A stretch of 64,000 bases of DNA from Phocaeicola intestinalis. Its GTDB lineage: Bacteria; Bacteroidota; Bacteroidia; Bacteroidales; Bacteroidaceae. Shown piece after piece: positions 28,949-38,085 of the stretch. Position numbers and translations under genes: made by a program. The stretch is taken from NCBI RefSeq assembly GCF_014837065.1, contig NZ_JACSPP010000002.1:62001-126000 (forward strand), written 5' to 3'. The notes under the pieces were generated by a model. That model worked only from the letters and a program-made list of their open reading frames with translations, was not told where the DNA came from and did not search any database. How positions within the stretch are numbered: position 1 is the first letter of the stretch; the number at the start of each line of letters is the position of its first letter.

Positions 28949-30901
28949 TCACTTTATCAACACAGCATACGAACCCTTTTCTGTCATATCCACACAAGCT
29001 ATCCCTAATGATTCACATTCGTCCCTCAATCGTTTTTTATACGATTCATTCAATGCATTATCAAACACAACCTTCCTCAACTGGAAAAGAGCAGTCAAAT
29101 CCTCCATATCTCCTTTAAATCCTTTACATATATAAATATAGTCAAGCGGAAGCCGTTCCGTTACTTCTTTGTCTTTCCAGCGTGCATCATTAGCCAGTGC
29201 TACCCGTAATGTTTTTATTTGACAGATACCATTCTTTGCAAATAATTGCACGACATTGCGCTCGCGCTTTGTATAGATGCCAGAACGAGAAAAATAAAGA
29301 TAATCCTCTGTCGGAGCCAGACGGTCAACAAGAAATGTAACCATTAAAACATCCAAACAACACAAAACAGCAATCAGTTTCCGGGCAGACCTACGGGAAA
29401 CATACAATAAAGCTGCCACTATACACAAAGCCAACAGCCACGCCTGCAACGGAGAAAAATAAACAGACGTAATTTGAGACCCAGACAACCCCTGTACCCA
29501 CTCCATTATCCCATTCAATACTTGCACTGACAAAGACAATCCTTTCACCAGCCAAGATATCGCTCCGCATACCAAACAGATTAGCGTCAATGCTAAAATA
29601 ACAACAGATAAAGGAGTCACAACCAGATTGGCAAGTAAAAAATAAGTAGGAAATGTACCGAAATAACACAAGATAAAAGGAAGTGTCCCCAGCTGGGCTG
29701 CAAACGATATTGCCAAAGATTGCCAAAGATAATTGAGTACCCACCAACGACTATGCAACAGCCTTTCCACCAACGGATAAATAACCAGCAAAGACAATAC
29801 AGCCACAAAAGACAACTGAAAACTGACATCAAACAGATACATCGGCTGATAAAGCAACATCAAAAAAGCAGCCAACGAAACGGATGAGACACCTGCGAAC
29901 CTACTTTCTGTAAATACGGCAGCCACCACACACAAAGTATACATGACCACCGCACGAATCACCGAAGGACTTAAACCTGAAAGAAAAGCAAAGCTCCATA
30001 AAAAAATTACAATCAAAATACTTAAGAGCCATTTTCCACCACGCACATATCGCAAAGGATAAAGTATCCACGACACAATGAAAGCCAATAGAACAATATG
30101 CATTCCAGACAATGCCAATATGTGACTGGTTCCTGCAGCCGTATACGAATCTTTCAGTTCTTGTGTCAACTCGCTCTTATCCCCTACCGTAAGTGCCGAA
30201 ACCACAGCAAGAACTTCTCCTTCCAACCCCCACGACTGGAAAATACGAACAATCTGCTCACGATAAAGCAGAGCACGCTGCCGGAAAGAAAGTCTTGTAT
30301 GGCTCTTCAGTTTCTGCCAGTCTCCGGCAAAGGCTACCGCAGTACCTGCGATACCTTGACGCTCCAGATACAATCCATAATCAAAACCGGAAAGTTCAAC
30401 ATCCGAAACCGGACGACTGATACGTGAACGAAAGACCAAACGATCACCGCATGACAATACACCTTGAATAGAATCCGGCATCCAGTATAACACAATTTTC
30501 CGGTCCACAGCCTGCCAGCACTGTGCCGAATCGACTTTCATACATTCTACTTGCACCACTGCCTGCATGGTTTTCGGCTTATGATGAGGAACATCCATGA
30601 TTGTACCGATGTAAACAACCGGTTTTTTTACCCATGCATAACGAATCGCCTCCCGCTCTGATAAAAACAAGACTGCCCCTAATAAAGCGACATTCACATA
30701 AACCACTATCCCGAAAAGCATCCGCCACCGGTAAACTTTCAAAGGATAGCATGCCAAAGCAATTACAAAAGTACATCCCCATGCTATCTCCAGCTCTGAC
30801 ACACATGTGATTTCCGAAAAGAAAAATCCGGAAACAAAAATTCCGGTTGCCAAAGCAAGAGTCAACCGGAACAACGGGTAAGCAGTCAAACGGTCAAGCA
30901 C
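28949..30901 (-). CDS. comEC: ComEC/Rec2-family DNA-uptake channel, shortened C-terminus
   Basis: 650 residues. Two helices and an OB-like DUF4131 region (about 25-215, KPVVYIGTIMDVPHH), then the competence domain with many membrane helices (about 220-500), including HILALSGMHIVLLAFIVSW and FAFLSGLSPSVIRAVVMYT. Full ComEC proteins end in a metallo-beta-lactamase-like nuclease domain with an HxHxDH motif; here the last 110 or so residues lack that motif, as in many Bacteroidota members. It sits in the inner membrane and would move single-stranded DNA. It starts one base after the rpe stop codon, so the two genes are translationally close. Confidence 0.9.
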   Translation of the reverse strand: MLDRLTAYPLFRLTLALATGIFVSGFFFSEITCVSELEIAWGCTFVIALACYPLKVYRWRMLFGIVVYVNVALLGAVLFLSEREAIRYAWVKKPVVYIGTIMDVPHHKPKTMQAVVQVECMKVDSAQCWQAVDRKIVLYWMPDSIQGVLSCGDRLVFRSRISRPVSDVELSGFDYGLYLERQGIAGTAVAFAGDWQKLKSHTRLSFRQRALLYREQIVRIFQSWGLEGEVLAVVSALTVGDKSELTQELKDSYTAAGTSHILALSGMHIVLLAFIVSWILYPLRYVRGGKWLLSILIVIFLWSFAFLSGLSPSVIRAVVMYTLCVVAAVFTESRFAGVSSVSLAAFLMLLYQPMYLFDVSFQLSFVAVLSLLVIYPLVERLLHSRWWVLNYLWQSLAISFAAQLGTLPFILCYFGTFPTYFLLANLVVTPLSVVILALTLICLVCGAISWLVKGLSLSVQVLNGIMEWVQGLSGSQITSVYFSPLQAWLLALCIVAALLYVSRRSARKLIAVLCCLDVLMVTFLVDRLAPTEDYLYFSRSGIYTKRERNVVQLFAKNGICQIKTLRVALANDARWKDKEVTERLPLDYIYICKGFKGDMEDLTALFQLRKVVFDNALNESYKKRLRDECESLGIACVDMTEKGSYAVLIK

Positions 30902-30902
30902 A

Positions 30903-31565
30903 TCAATGAGCCAATGATTTCAGTTGATGCACCATTTCTCCAAAATCGGGTGCCTTAAACACCGTACTTCCTGTCACCAACACATCTACTCCCGCTTCTA
31001 CCAGCCGGGCACCTGTTTCCAAGTTTACTCCTCCATCCACTTCTATCAACACATCAGCCTGCTTTCGGTCAATCAATGAACGTAAGGCGCGTACTTTATT
31101 TATGGTATTTTCAATAAACTTCTGTCCACCAAATCCAGGATTTACACTCATCAGCAGTACCATGTCCACATCATTGATAATGTCTTCCAACATTGACACC
31201 GGGGTGGATGGATTCAGTGTCACACCAGCCTTCATACCGGCATCTTTTATCTGTTGTATTACCCGATGCAAGTGCACACAAGCCTCGTAATGCACATTCA
31301 TCATCATTGTCCCCAACTCTTTCACTTCACGGAGAAACTTCTCGGGCTGCACAATCATCAGATGTACATCCAATGGCTTCTGTGAAAGTTTCGCCACATA
31401 TTTCAATACGGGAAATCCAAAAGAAATGTTCGGTACAAACACACCGTCCATGATATCAATATGCAACCAGTCGGCATCACTCTGATTTACCTTCTCAAGT
31501 TCTAGTTCCAGATTGCTGAAATCGGCAGCAAGCAGGGAAGGAGATATTTTCAAGTCTGTTTTCAT
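30903..31565 (-). CDS. rpe: Ribulose-phosphate 3-epimerase
   Basis: 220 residues, standard length. It interconverts ribulose 5-phosphate and xylulose 5-phosphate in the pentose phosphate pathway. Motifs: ISPSLLAADFSNLE, WLHIDIMDGVFVPNISFG (metal His/Asp), LDVHLMIVQPE, LLMSVNPGFGGQKFI and EVDGGVNLETGARL. It is the first gene of an rpe-comEC unit. Confidence 0.97.
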   Translation of the reverse strand: MKTDLKISPSLLAADFSNLELELEKVNQSDADWLHIDIMDGVFVPNISFGFPVLKYVAKLSQKPLDVHLMIVQPEKFLREVKELGTMMMNVHYEACVHLHRVIQQIKDAGMKAGVTLNPSTPVSMLEDIINDVDMVLLMSVNPGFGGQKFIENTINKVRALRSLIDRKQADVLIEVDGGVNLETGARLVEAGVDVLVTGSTVFKAPDFGEMVHQLKSLAH

Positions 31566-31588
31566 ACGTCTTAGTTATTAATGAATAA

Positions 31589-31596
31589 CAAACATA
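31589..31596 (-). promoter_or_regulatory. -7 box (TATGTTTG) for rpe-comEC
   Basis: Minus-strand TATGTTTG, 24 bp before the rpe ATG. Confidence 0.55.
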
Positions 31597-31685
31597 CGTA
31601 AATTTATTCAGATATCCTGCTGTTTTTAAGAAAAATTGTGCAAAACAAACTCACCCCCCATTTTAAGAAACTGTTCCTATGACAC

Positions 31686-32972
31686 CTACTTCGTCAAGCT
31701 GAACCGCAAACCCACTTGAAGATTAAAATTAAGTGGATGTTCCTTCCGGATAGTTTCCACATCACTTCCATCATCAAAATAATATGCAATACCCGGCTCG
31801 GCATACAATCCTATCTGCGGTGTGATGTTCACTTGTACACCTGCAGCCGCCGTTACCGACCATTGCCATTCCTTAATATGCAACGAGTGATGTTCCGTCT
31901 CACGCGAAGTCATTCCGTTGACATAAACCACATCCTGACTGGCAGACACACATTTTTCCACCATTCCACCTGCCGAAGCATAAAGCGAAATCCACCGGCT
32001 GTCAAACAGTGAACGATGCAATTTCACCGGTACGCCGATATAATGCAACTTCTGCTCTTCTTCGAGATAGGTATCCGTCCCCGAACGAAGGTCGGACGAA
32101 AGGAGCGTATAAGTCAACCCTGTCTCAAGTGCCCATCGGGACGAGAAATTCCATTTAAACGATGCCCCCACTGTGACAGGCATCTTGTGATGTATCTCGG
32201 TCTTCGAAGTCTGGTCACGATTATTAAACAATAACTGATTATAAGCAGTACGTCCGGCATCTTCGGAAGCCATCACCATATCCGATACCGAAACTTGCGC
32301 AGCCTGTAAACTCAATCGACCGACCCCATTGAATGAGTTAGACGAACTGAAAGGCATATTTCCTGTATTGAGCCCTATTGACCAATGACGGTTTTCAGCA
32401 TTTTCCTTTTTCCCTTCCCACACTTCACGGTTCCGCTGCATCTGTTCCTGATCAAATGCACGGCGATGCTTACGCACCTTTGATTCGGAAGCAGAGAGAA
32501 GATTTTCTCCTGTTTGTCGTGTACTCTCCTCACCTTCTGGCGTCGCAACCGTTTCCGAATCATCCACCTCCGACAAAGACTGCACCGGCGACTCACTTAG
32601 CGAATGTGTCATTCGGGCATCAGCCAGTAAAGGTGTTTCGACTGCCACCTTCGATAAAGGACGGGATACAGAAGGAAGCAAAGGTTTTTCATCAGGAGCA
32701 ACTGGGAAGGTATTCTTTTCTGCCACCACAGCATCGGGCTGCTCAAGTTCTTCAGCCCAGAATCCTGCTAACCAAGCAGTAAGAACCGATACAGATACCA
32801 CCAACGCCGCTGCAACAGCTACAGCAAAACGCCGCATCCGCCACATCGGCACAACCTTCGGCGAAGATGACATTTCTGCTTCCAGTCTTTCCCACAACCC
32901 TTCAGGCAAAGGTTCGGAATAGTCCTCCATCTTTTTCTTAAAATGTGCAGCCCATCTGTCTTTGTCCATCAT
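31686..32972 (-). CDS. Single-pass protein joining an anti-sigma-like N-terminus to a beta-barrel-type domain
   Basis: 428 residues in three parts. Residues 1-46 are soluble and charged (DRWAAHFKKKMEDYSEPLPE), as in cytosolic anti-sigma heads. One hydrophobic helix follows at about 47-72 (RRFAVAVAAALVVSVSVLTA). A long low-complexity periplasmic linker (about 75-195) leads to a C-terminal barrel-like region (about 195-428) with alternating aromatic strands such as WALETGLTYTLLSSDLRSG and a final LNFNLQVGLRFSLTK. It overlaps the ECF sigma gene by four bases (ATGA), so it is probably that factor's partner. How one chain could span the inner membrane and also form an outer-membrane barrel is unclear; the barrel-like part may stay periplasmic. 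Confidence 0.75.
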   Translation of the reverse strand: MMDKDRWAAHFKKKMEDYSEPLPEGLWERLEAEMSSSPKVVPMWRMRRFAVAVAAALVVSVSVLTAWLAGFWAEELEQPDAVVAEKNTFPVAPDEKPLLPSVSRPLSKVAVETPLLADARMTHSLSESPVQSLSEVDDSETVATPEGEESTRQTGENLLSASESKVRKHRRAFDQEQMQRNREVWEGKKENAENRHWSIGLNTGNMPFSSSNSFNGVGRLSLQAAQVSVSDMVMASEDAGRTAYNQLLFNNRDQTSKTEIHHKMPVTVGASFKWNFSSRWALETGLTYTLLSSDLRSGTDTYLEEEQKLHYIGVPVKLHRSLFDSRWISLYASAGGMVEKCVSASQDVVYVNGMTSRETEHHSLHIKEWQWSVTAAAGVQVNITPQIGLYAEPGIAYYFDDGSDVETIRKEHPLNFNLQVGLRFSLTK

Positions 32973-33541
32973 TGCAACTCCTTTTTTCTATAATTATTAA
33001 TTTTTTTAATCAGCAAATTCTTTGCCCGATAGAACTGGGACGATGAAGTATGCTCCGTGATTCCCAGCATCGAAGCTATTTCCTTATGACTCTTATCCTC
33101 GAACACATAAAGATTAAACACTGTGCGGTAGCCTTCAGGTAATTCCTTGACCATCTGCATCAAAACCGAGGGAGGTATGCCATTGAAATCGTCTTCGTCA
33201 GCATCGGGCATATCGGGAATCTCATCCAGCAACACTTCCTGCTGTACTTGGGCATTCCGCTTACGCAGATAGCCAAGTGCCTCATTGACCATCACCCGCG
33301 AAAGCCATGCCTTTAACGAGCCTTCGCCCTGATAGGTAAACTGTTGGCTTATAGATTCAAAAATGCGCAGGAAGCCATCGTGCAAGATATCCTCGGCAAC
33401 CTCTTTGTCTCCTGTATAGCGAAGACAAATAGCCAGCAAAGCACCACCATAACGCTCGTAGAGCAAACGGTGTGCCTGCATATCTTTCTGCTTACATCGA
33501 AGCACCAGTTCTTCTTCTGATATGTCTGCTTTCTGTTGCAT
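32969..33541 (-). CDS. ECF-type RNA polymerase sigma factor
   Basis: 190 residues from the ATG at 33541 (MQQKADISEEELVLRCKQKD). Region 2 (about 25-95: HRLLYERYGGALLAICLRYT, EDILHDGFLRIFE, GSLKAWLSRVMVNEALGYLR) and region 4 (about 130-185: LPEGYRTVFNLYVFEDKSHK, IASMLGITEHTSSSQFYRAK) are both clear. It would direct polymerase to envelope-related promoters; its control probably comes from the overlapping downstream gene. An upstream extension of 25 residues lacks conservation and was rejected. Confidence 0.95.
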   Translation of the reverse strand: MQQKADISEEELVLRCKQKDMQAHRLLYERYGGALLAICLRYTGDKEVAEDILHDGFLRIFESISQQFTYQGEGSLKAWLSRVMVNEALGYLRKRNAQVQQEVLLDEIPDMPDADEDDFNGIPPSVLMQMVKELPEGYRTVFNLYVFEDKSHKEIASMLGITEHTSSSQFYRAKNLLIKKINNYRKKELQ

Positions 33542-33664
33542 TTTTATTGAAAATGTAATGATTGTGCAAATACTGCATCGACTCTTCCAAAAATGTGCGT
33601 TAAATTGTTTTAACAAAGGCAGATGCAGTAATTATGCCCCTCTCGCATTTATTCATAAAAATGA

Positions 33665-33672
33665 CAAAGATA
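33665..33672 (-). promoter_or_regulatory. Possible -7 box (TATCTTTG) for the sigma-factor unit
   Basis: Minus-strand TATCTTTG, 124 bp before the sigma-factor ATG and nine bases before the start of the divergent NigD-like gene. Confidence 0.4.
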
Positions 33673-33680
33673 CAGATTTT

Positions 33681-34397
33681 ATGATGAAAGTAAAATACTT
33701 TTTAGTTGCCTTGACTATTGCGGGGCTTATGGGAACTCTTCCCTCTTGTACACTGACCAAGGACGATACCCTCGACAACCTGACCCAAAGCGATGCTGGC
33801 ACATTCTCCACCTTGGGCACTGTAATGATGAACGGAGAACTCCTGTCCATTGAATCGGACAGATACGGCACTCTGATGCCCGAAAACCCAGAAATGATCA
33901 GCCAAATAGACGCCGACTCTACCGGACAACGCGTACTGATAGGATTCGTCTACTTAAACTATGTCACTCCACGAAGCACCCACGAAAGTTACCCTGTGCG
34001 TATTGTCGACCTGCTTTATAAAGTGGAAACCCGAAGAGCCGAAATGCTAAAAGCAGACAGTGTAGACATGTTTGGAACTGACCCGCTGCAAATCACCAAT
34101 GCATCGCTCAGCAAAAATCACCTCAATATCCAATATACTTACGAAGGAAGTGCACAAACTTACCATCGGTTCAATCTGATAGTGAAAGAAGGCAGCAGTC
34201 CCGATACCGAAGGCCTGCTACCCGTAGAATTACGACACGATGCCGGAGGTGATTACGCCACCACCTCCACCGAATCGATGATTTCGTTCACACTGGAAAG
34301 CATCGACCAGTTCTACCCTTCCGGTTACAAAGGTTTCAGAATTTTCTATAACAGTGGGGCAAACAGCCGTGCCGAATGGAAAGCACTGAAAGAATAA
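33681..34397 (+). CDS. NigD-like lipoprotein
   Basis: 238 residues; start at either of two adjacent ATGs (33681, 33684). The signal is MKVKYFLVALTIAGLMGTLPSC, with the lipid cysteine at residue 23 and then TLTKDDTLD. A small N-terminal OB-like part (TFSTLGTVMMNGELLSIESD) and a beta-sandwich ending in YKGFRIFYNSG match the NigD-like family of Bacteroidales. NigD proteins were first linked to a bacteriocin immunity locus, but most homologues have no known role. It is divergent from the ECF sigma-factor unit. Confidence 0.85.
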   Translation: MMKVKYFLVALTIAGLMGTLPSCTLTKDDTLDNLTQSDAGTFSTLGTVMMNGELLSIESDRYGTLMPENPEMISQIDADSTGQRVLIGFVYLNYVTPRSTHESYPVRIVDLLYKVETRRAEMLKADSVDMFGTDPLQITNASLSKNHLNIQYTYEGSAQTYHRFNLIVKEGSSPDTEGLLPVELRHDAGGDYATTSTESMISFTLESIDQFYPSGYKGFRIFYNSGANSRAEWKALKE

Positions 34398-34431
34398 ATT
34401 CTTTCATCTGCTGTAAACTATAATTTTACCC

Positions 34432-35403
34432 TTACCTCACCGTTGCCGCGTCCGTATGGCGATAACCTCGCAGAAAATCGGAAACATCCATCCGTTTCTT
34501 GCCTGCCAGCTGCAACGACAGGAGATGAAGGTAACCGTCTGTAGTAGCTACCTTGAAATAAGACTTTCTGTCGGTCACAATGGTACCAGGGACCAGCGAA
34601 TGGCTGGCAAATTCCTTGGTTGTCTCATATATCTTCAATGTAACAGGCAATGCATCCGGTTCACACAGTTCTGTCCACGCAGCAGGATAAGGTGACAATC
34701 CACGGATAAAGTCGTATACCGCCTTCACGCCTTTCGTCCAGTCGATGCGACACGTTTCCTTGAATATCTTTGGTGCCGGATGAAGGACGGTTCCTTCTGC
34801 CAATTTTTCCTGTGGAACAGTCTTCACACTATTATTAAGGATAGCATCGACAGTCTTCAGCACCAGATTACCCCCTAGCCTCATCAGTCGGTCATAAACC
34901 ATACCTACATTGTCCGTGTCGGCTATGGGAACACGGACCTGGTCGATAATTTCCCCCGTATCGATTTCGTGCTTTAGAAAGAAGGTAGTGATACCCGTTT
35001 CTGTCTCTCCATTGATGACCGCCCAATTGATAGGAGCCGCTCCCCGATATTGAGGCAATAAGGAAGCATGAAGATTAAATGTACCCAAACGGGGCATTTG
35101 CCATACCACTTCGGGCAACATCCGGAACGCCACCACGATTTGAAGGTCAGCATGCAAGGCACGAAGTTCTTCCAGAAAATGTTCGTCTTTCAGTTTTTCT
35201 GGCTGCAACACCTTTAATCCTTGTGAAACAGCATACTCTTTTACCGGACTGGGCTGGAGCACACTTCCGTGACGTCCCACCGGCTTGTCGGGCATCGTGA
35301 TAACCCCTACTACATTGTATCCGCCCTCTACCAGACATTTCAGGCTCTCCACTGCAAATTCGGGAGTACCCATATAGACGATACGTAAATCAGTCTTTTC
35401 CAT
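34432..35403 (-). CDS. fmt: Methionyl-tRNA formyltransferase
   Basis: 323 residues, standard length. It formylates initiator Met-tRNA with 10-formyl-tetrahydrofolate. Motifs: RIVYMGTPEFAVESLKCLVE, VITMPDKPVGRHGSVLQPSP, the catalytic block NLHASLLPQYRGAAPINWAV, and the C-terminal OB domain (about 210-323). It follows the chloride channel gene by 24 bases in the same direction. Confidence 0.97.
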   Translation of the reverse strand: MEKTDLRIVYMGTPEFAVESLKCLVEGGYNVVGVITMPDKPVGRHGSVLQPSPVKEYAVSQGLKVLQPEKLKDEHFLEELRALHADLQIVVAFRMLPEVVWQMPRLGTFNLHASLLPQYRGAAPINWAVINGETETGITTFFLKHEIDTGEIIDQVRVPIADTDNVGMVYDRLMRLGGNLVLKTVDAILNNSVKTVPQEKLAEGTVLHPAPKIFKETCRIDWTKGVKAVYDFIRGLSPYPAAWTELCEPDALPVTLKIYETTKEFASHSLVPGTIVTDRKSYFKVATTDGYLHLLSLQLAGKKRMDVSDFLRGYRHTDAATVR

Positions 35404-35427
35404 ATATCTTTTTCTTGTTTATGTTTC

Positions 35428-37227
35428 TCATTCTGCCGAGAGGTCTACCAACACCTGACGATAGGTATTCAGCATTTTCGACTTCGACACGAATCCCAAA
35501 TAACGGTTAGCCTCATCTACTACCGGCAAGTTCCATGCACCCGTAGTATCAAATTTCTTCATCACCTCTTCCATCGAATCGGTTTTTACGATGCGTGCCT
35601 TAGGCTTTTCCATAAAGCCTTCCACCCAATACCGGTGATACAGCTCCTGGCGAAAGATAATGTTCCGTATGTCGTCCAGCTTCACGATGCCTATCAATTC
35701 ATCGTTGACATCAACCACGGGAAACAGATTACGTTTCGACTGAGAGATAACTTTCACCATCTCGCCTAAGTCCATGTCTGGGCGGACTTTCAGAAAATCG
35801 TTCTCCACAATACTCTCGATGTTCATCAATGTCAGCACTGCCTTGTCTTTATGATGAGTTATCAGTTCGCCCTTCTTCGCCAGACGCATCGAATAGATGC
35901 TATGAGGTTCGAACACAATAATAGTAAGGTAGGCACACACCGAAACAATCATCAGCGGCAAGAACAAGGCATAACCACCTGTCAGTTCTGCAATCAGGAA
36001 AACACCTGTCAGCGGAGCATGCATTACGCCCGACATCAGACCCGCCATTCCCATTAAAGCAAAGTTCTTTTCCGGAATATAAGTAGTAGCCAAATCACAT
36101 TCATTGCATACGTACGAGAAAACGAAACCGGCAATACACCCTAGGAAAAGGCTCGGAGCAAAAATACCACCACAGCCTCCACCGCCGTTCGTAGCACTGG
36201 AAGCAAACACCTTAAACAGGATAATCAGTAACAGGTAAGGTATTAGTAAGTGCGTATCGCCATAAAAAAGCGAATTATTCATTACCGTGTCCCATTCGCT
36301 CTCCTTGGTACCGTTCAGCAGCAGTGTAATAGTATCGTAGCCTTCACCGTAAAGCGGCGGGAAAAGGAAAATCAGAACACTCAACATCGCTCCTCCTATC
36401 ACAAACTTCACGTACGGGTTGGGATAACGGCGAAAGATATTCTCTATCCAGTTCATTGCACGGGTAAAATACCATGCCACCAATCCGCAGAAGATACCCA
36501 GCCCGATGGCATAAGGAATACGCTCCAGCGAAAAAGGATAATCCAGATGAAACTGGAACATCGCCTCCGTACCCGTCAGCAGGTAAGACACCGAAGCAGC
36601 TGTCACGCTAGTGATAAGCAACGGAAGCAAGGATGCCATTGTCAAGTCAATCATCAGCACTTCCAGCGTAAACACCAGCCCCGCAATGGGTGCCTTGAAG
36701 ATACCAGATACTGCCCCGGCTGCCCCGCATCCCACCAGAAGCATTAACGTCTTATGGTCCAGGCGAAACAGGCTTCCCAAGTTAGAACCGATGGCCGAAC
36801 CAGTCAACACAATCGGTGCCTCGGCTCCCACTGAACCACCGAAGCCGATGGTTATTGCCGAAGCACACACTGACGACCACATATTATGCCGCTTGATGTG
36901 ACTCTGCTTCCGCGAGATAGCATACAAGATTTTTGTCACCCCATGACTGATGTCATCACGCACTACCTTACGGATAAACAATCCTGTAATAAAAATACCG
37001 ACCACCGGATATACCAAGTACAGCCAGTTGGCACCCATCGGGTCGAAACGGTCAGTCAGGAACTCTTTGATATATTCTACCAGAAACTTCAACACGTAAG
37101 CTGCCAGTGCCGTAAACACACCTACCAGCAAGCTCAGTATCAGAATGAACTGTTTGTCTTTAATGTGCTTCTCGCGCCACTTGATGAAACGCTGAAGCAC
37201 ATCCCATTTCTCTTCAGAAGTCCTCAT
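35428..37227 (-). CDS. CLC-family chloride channel/transporter with CBS pair
   Basis: 599 residues. The membrane part (about 30-440) has the selectivity motifs GFGGSVGAEAPIVLTG, in which the gating glutamate is kept, and NGGGGCGGIFAPSLFLG. The C-terminus (about 455-599) carries two CBS domains (VRPDMDLGEMVKVISQSKRN and VKTDSMEEVMKKFDTTGAWN), which usually sense nucleotides. It should move chloride, perhaps in exchange for protons, across the inner membrane. It lies between a threonylcarbamoyl-AMP synthase gene and fmt in one orientation. Confidence 0.93.
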   Translation of the reverse strand: MRTSEEKWDVLQRFIKWREKHIKDKQFILILSLLVGVFTALAAYVLKFLVEYIKEFLTDRFDPMGANWLYLVYPVVGIFITGLFIRKVVRDDISHGVTKILYAISRKQSHIKRHNMWSSVCASAITIGFGGSVGAEAPIVLTGSAIGSNLGSLFRLDHKTLMLLVGCGAAGAVSGIFKAPIAGLVFTLEVLMIDLTMASLLPLLITSVTAASVSYLLTGTEAMFQFHLDYPFSLERIPYAIGLGIFCGLVAWYFTRAMNWIENIFRRYPNPYVKFVIGGAMLSVLIFLFPPLYGEGYDTITLLLNGTKESEWDTVMNNSLFYGDTHLLIPYLLLIILFKVFASSATNGGGGCGGIFAPSLFLGCIAGFVFSYVCNECDLATTYIPEKNFALMGMAGLMSGVMHAPLTGVFLIAELTGGYALFLPLMIVSVCAYLTIIVFEPHSIYSMRLAKKGELITHHKDKAVLTLMNIESIVENDFLKVRPDMDLGEMVKVISQSKRNLFPVVDVNDELIGIVKLDDIRNIIFRQELYHRYWVEGFMEKPKARIVKTDSMEEVMKKFDTTGAWNLPVVDEANRYLGFVSKSKMLNTYRQVLVDLSAE

Positions 37228-37355
37228 TATTTTCAGTTATTTAATTCACCCGGAAGAAACACGGATACATGCAGATTTTCATGAATTATCATTCCATAAA
37301 TAAAAAATCGCCTCATCGTGTTAACCCCCGTTTCTTTCCTCGCATGGAGTTCATT

Positions 37356-37922
37356 TCATTCACGGATAATCTTCACTTCGCCCCCTTTACCCAACTTAAT
37401 GATGCTGGATGGTTTGGGATGACCGGTTTCTTCCCGACGATAGTCTACCACATAATCCACCGCCTGCTTGATTTCCTCACTTATTTCGCTGAATACTGCC
37501 GGTGACGGCTGCCCGCTGATATTTGCCGAAGTGGAAACGATAGCCTTGCGGAAACGAAAACAAAGTTCTTTCGAAAAAGCCTCATTGGTCACACGGATAC
37601 CTACACTCCCGTCTTCGGCAAGCAGGTTAGGTGCCAAATTTCTCGCGCCATCGTAAATGATGGTCAAGGGTTTGGTGGTCATCTCTATCAGATCCCATGC
37701 TACAGGAGGAACCTCACGTACATAAAAGTCGACCTTCACCGGACTATCTACCAGCACAAGCATCGCCTTACTGTCTGCCCTCCGCTTGATTTCATACACC
37801 CGTTTCACTGCTTCCTCGTTGGTAGCATCACACCCGATGCCCCATACCGTATCAGTGGGATAGAGAATCACTCCTCCTTTATACATCACTTCACATGCTT
37901 TCCTGATTTCTTCTTTCATCAT
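37356..37922 (-). CDS. Threonylcarbamoyl-AMP synthase (YrdC/TsaC domain)
   Basis: 188 residues from the first of two adjacent ATGs (37922, 37919). One YrdC domain without the extra Sua5 C-terminal domain. Motifs: GGVILYPTDTVWGIGCDATN, KRRADSKAMLVLVD, KPLTIIYDGARNL, VGIRVTNEAF and ISTSANISGQPSPAVF-like (VSTSANISGQPSPAV here). It makes threonylcarbamoyl-AMP for t6A37 of ANN-decoding tRNAs. It is the first gene of a likely unit with clc and fmt, though a 128-bp gap follows. YciO-type paralogues are less likely. Confidence 0.92.
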   Translation of the reverse strand: MMKEEIRKACEVMYKGGVILYPTDTVWGIGCDATNEEAVKRVYEIKRRADSKAMLVLVDSPVKVDFYVREVPPVAWDLIEMTTKPLTIIYDGARNLAPNLLAEDGSVGIRVTNEAFSKELCFRFRKAIVSTSANISGQPSPAVFSEISEEIKQAVDYVVDYRREETGHPKPSSIIKLGKGGEVKIIRE

Positions 37923-38037
37923 ATCATACCTATTTATATAAGGAATACAGAAGCGTCGAGACACAAAAACACAAAAAAATCTTCAAGAAAACGCTTTGCG
38001 CCTCCGCGTCCTTGTGTTCCAAAAACCACAAGTCGCA

Positions 38038-38045
38038 CAAAAGTA
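38038..38045 (-). promoter_or_regulatory. Possible -7 box (TACTTTTG) for the YrdC gene
   Basis: Minus-strand TACTTTTG, 116 bp before the ATG; the leader would contain a degraded CAAAGACGC-type repeat (about 37960-38020). It is back-to-back with the dinB promoter box. Confidence 0.4.
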
Positions 38046-38057
38046 CAAAACTTTCAT

Positions 38058-38065
38058 TAAATTTG
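38058..38065 (+). promoter_or_regulatory. -7 box (TAAATTTG) for dinB
   Basis: TAAATTTG, 21 bp before the dinB ATG. No LexA-like palindrome was recognised beside it. Confidence 0.5.
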
Positions 38066-38085
38066 CACGAAGAAAGCCTTACTTT

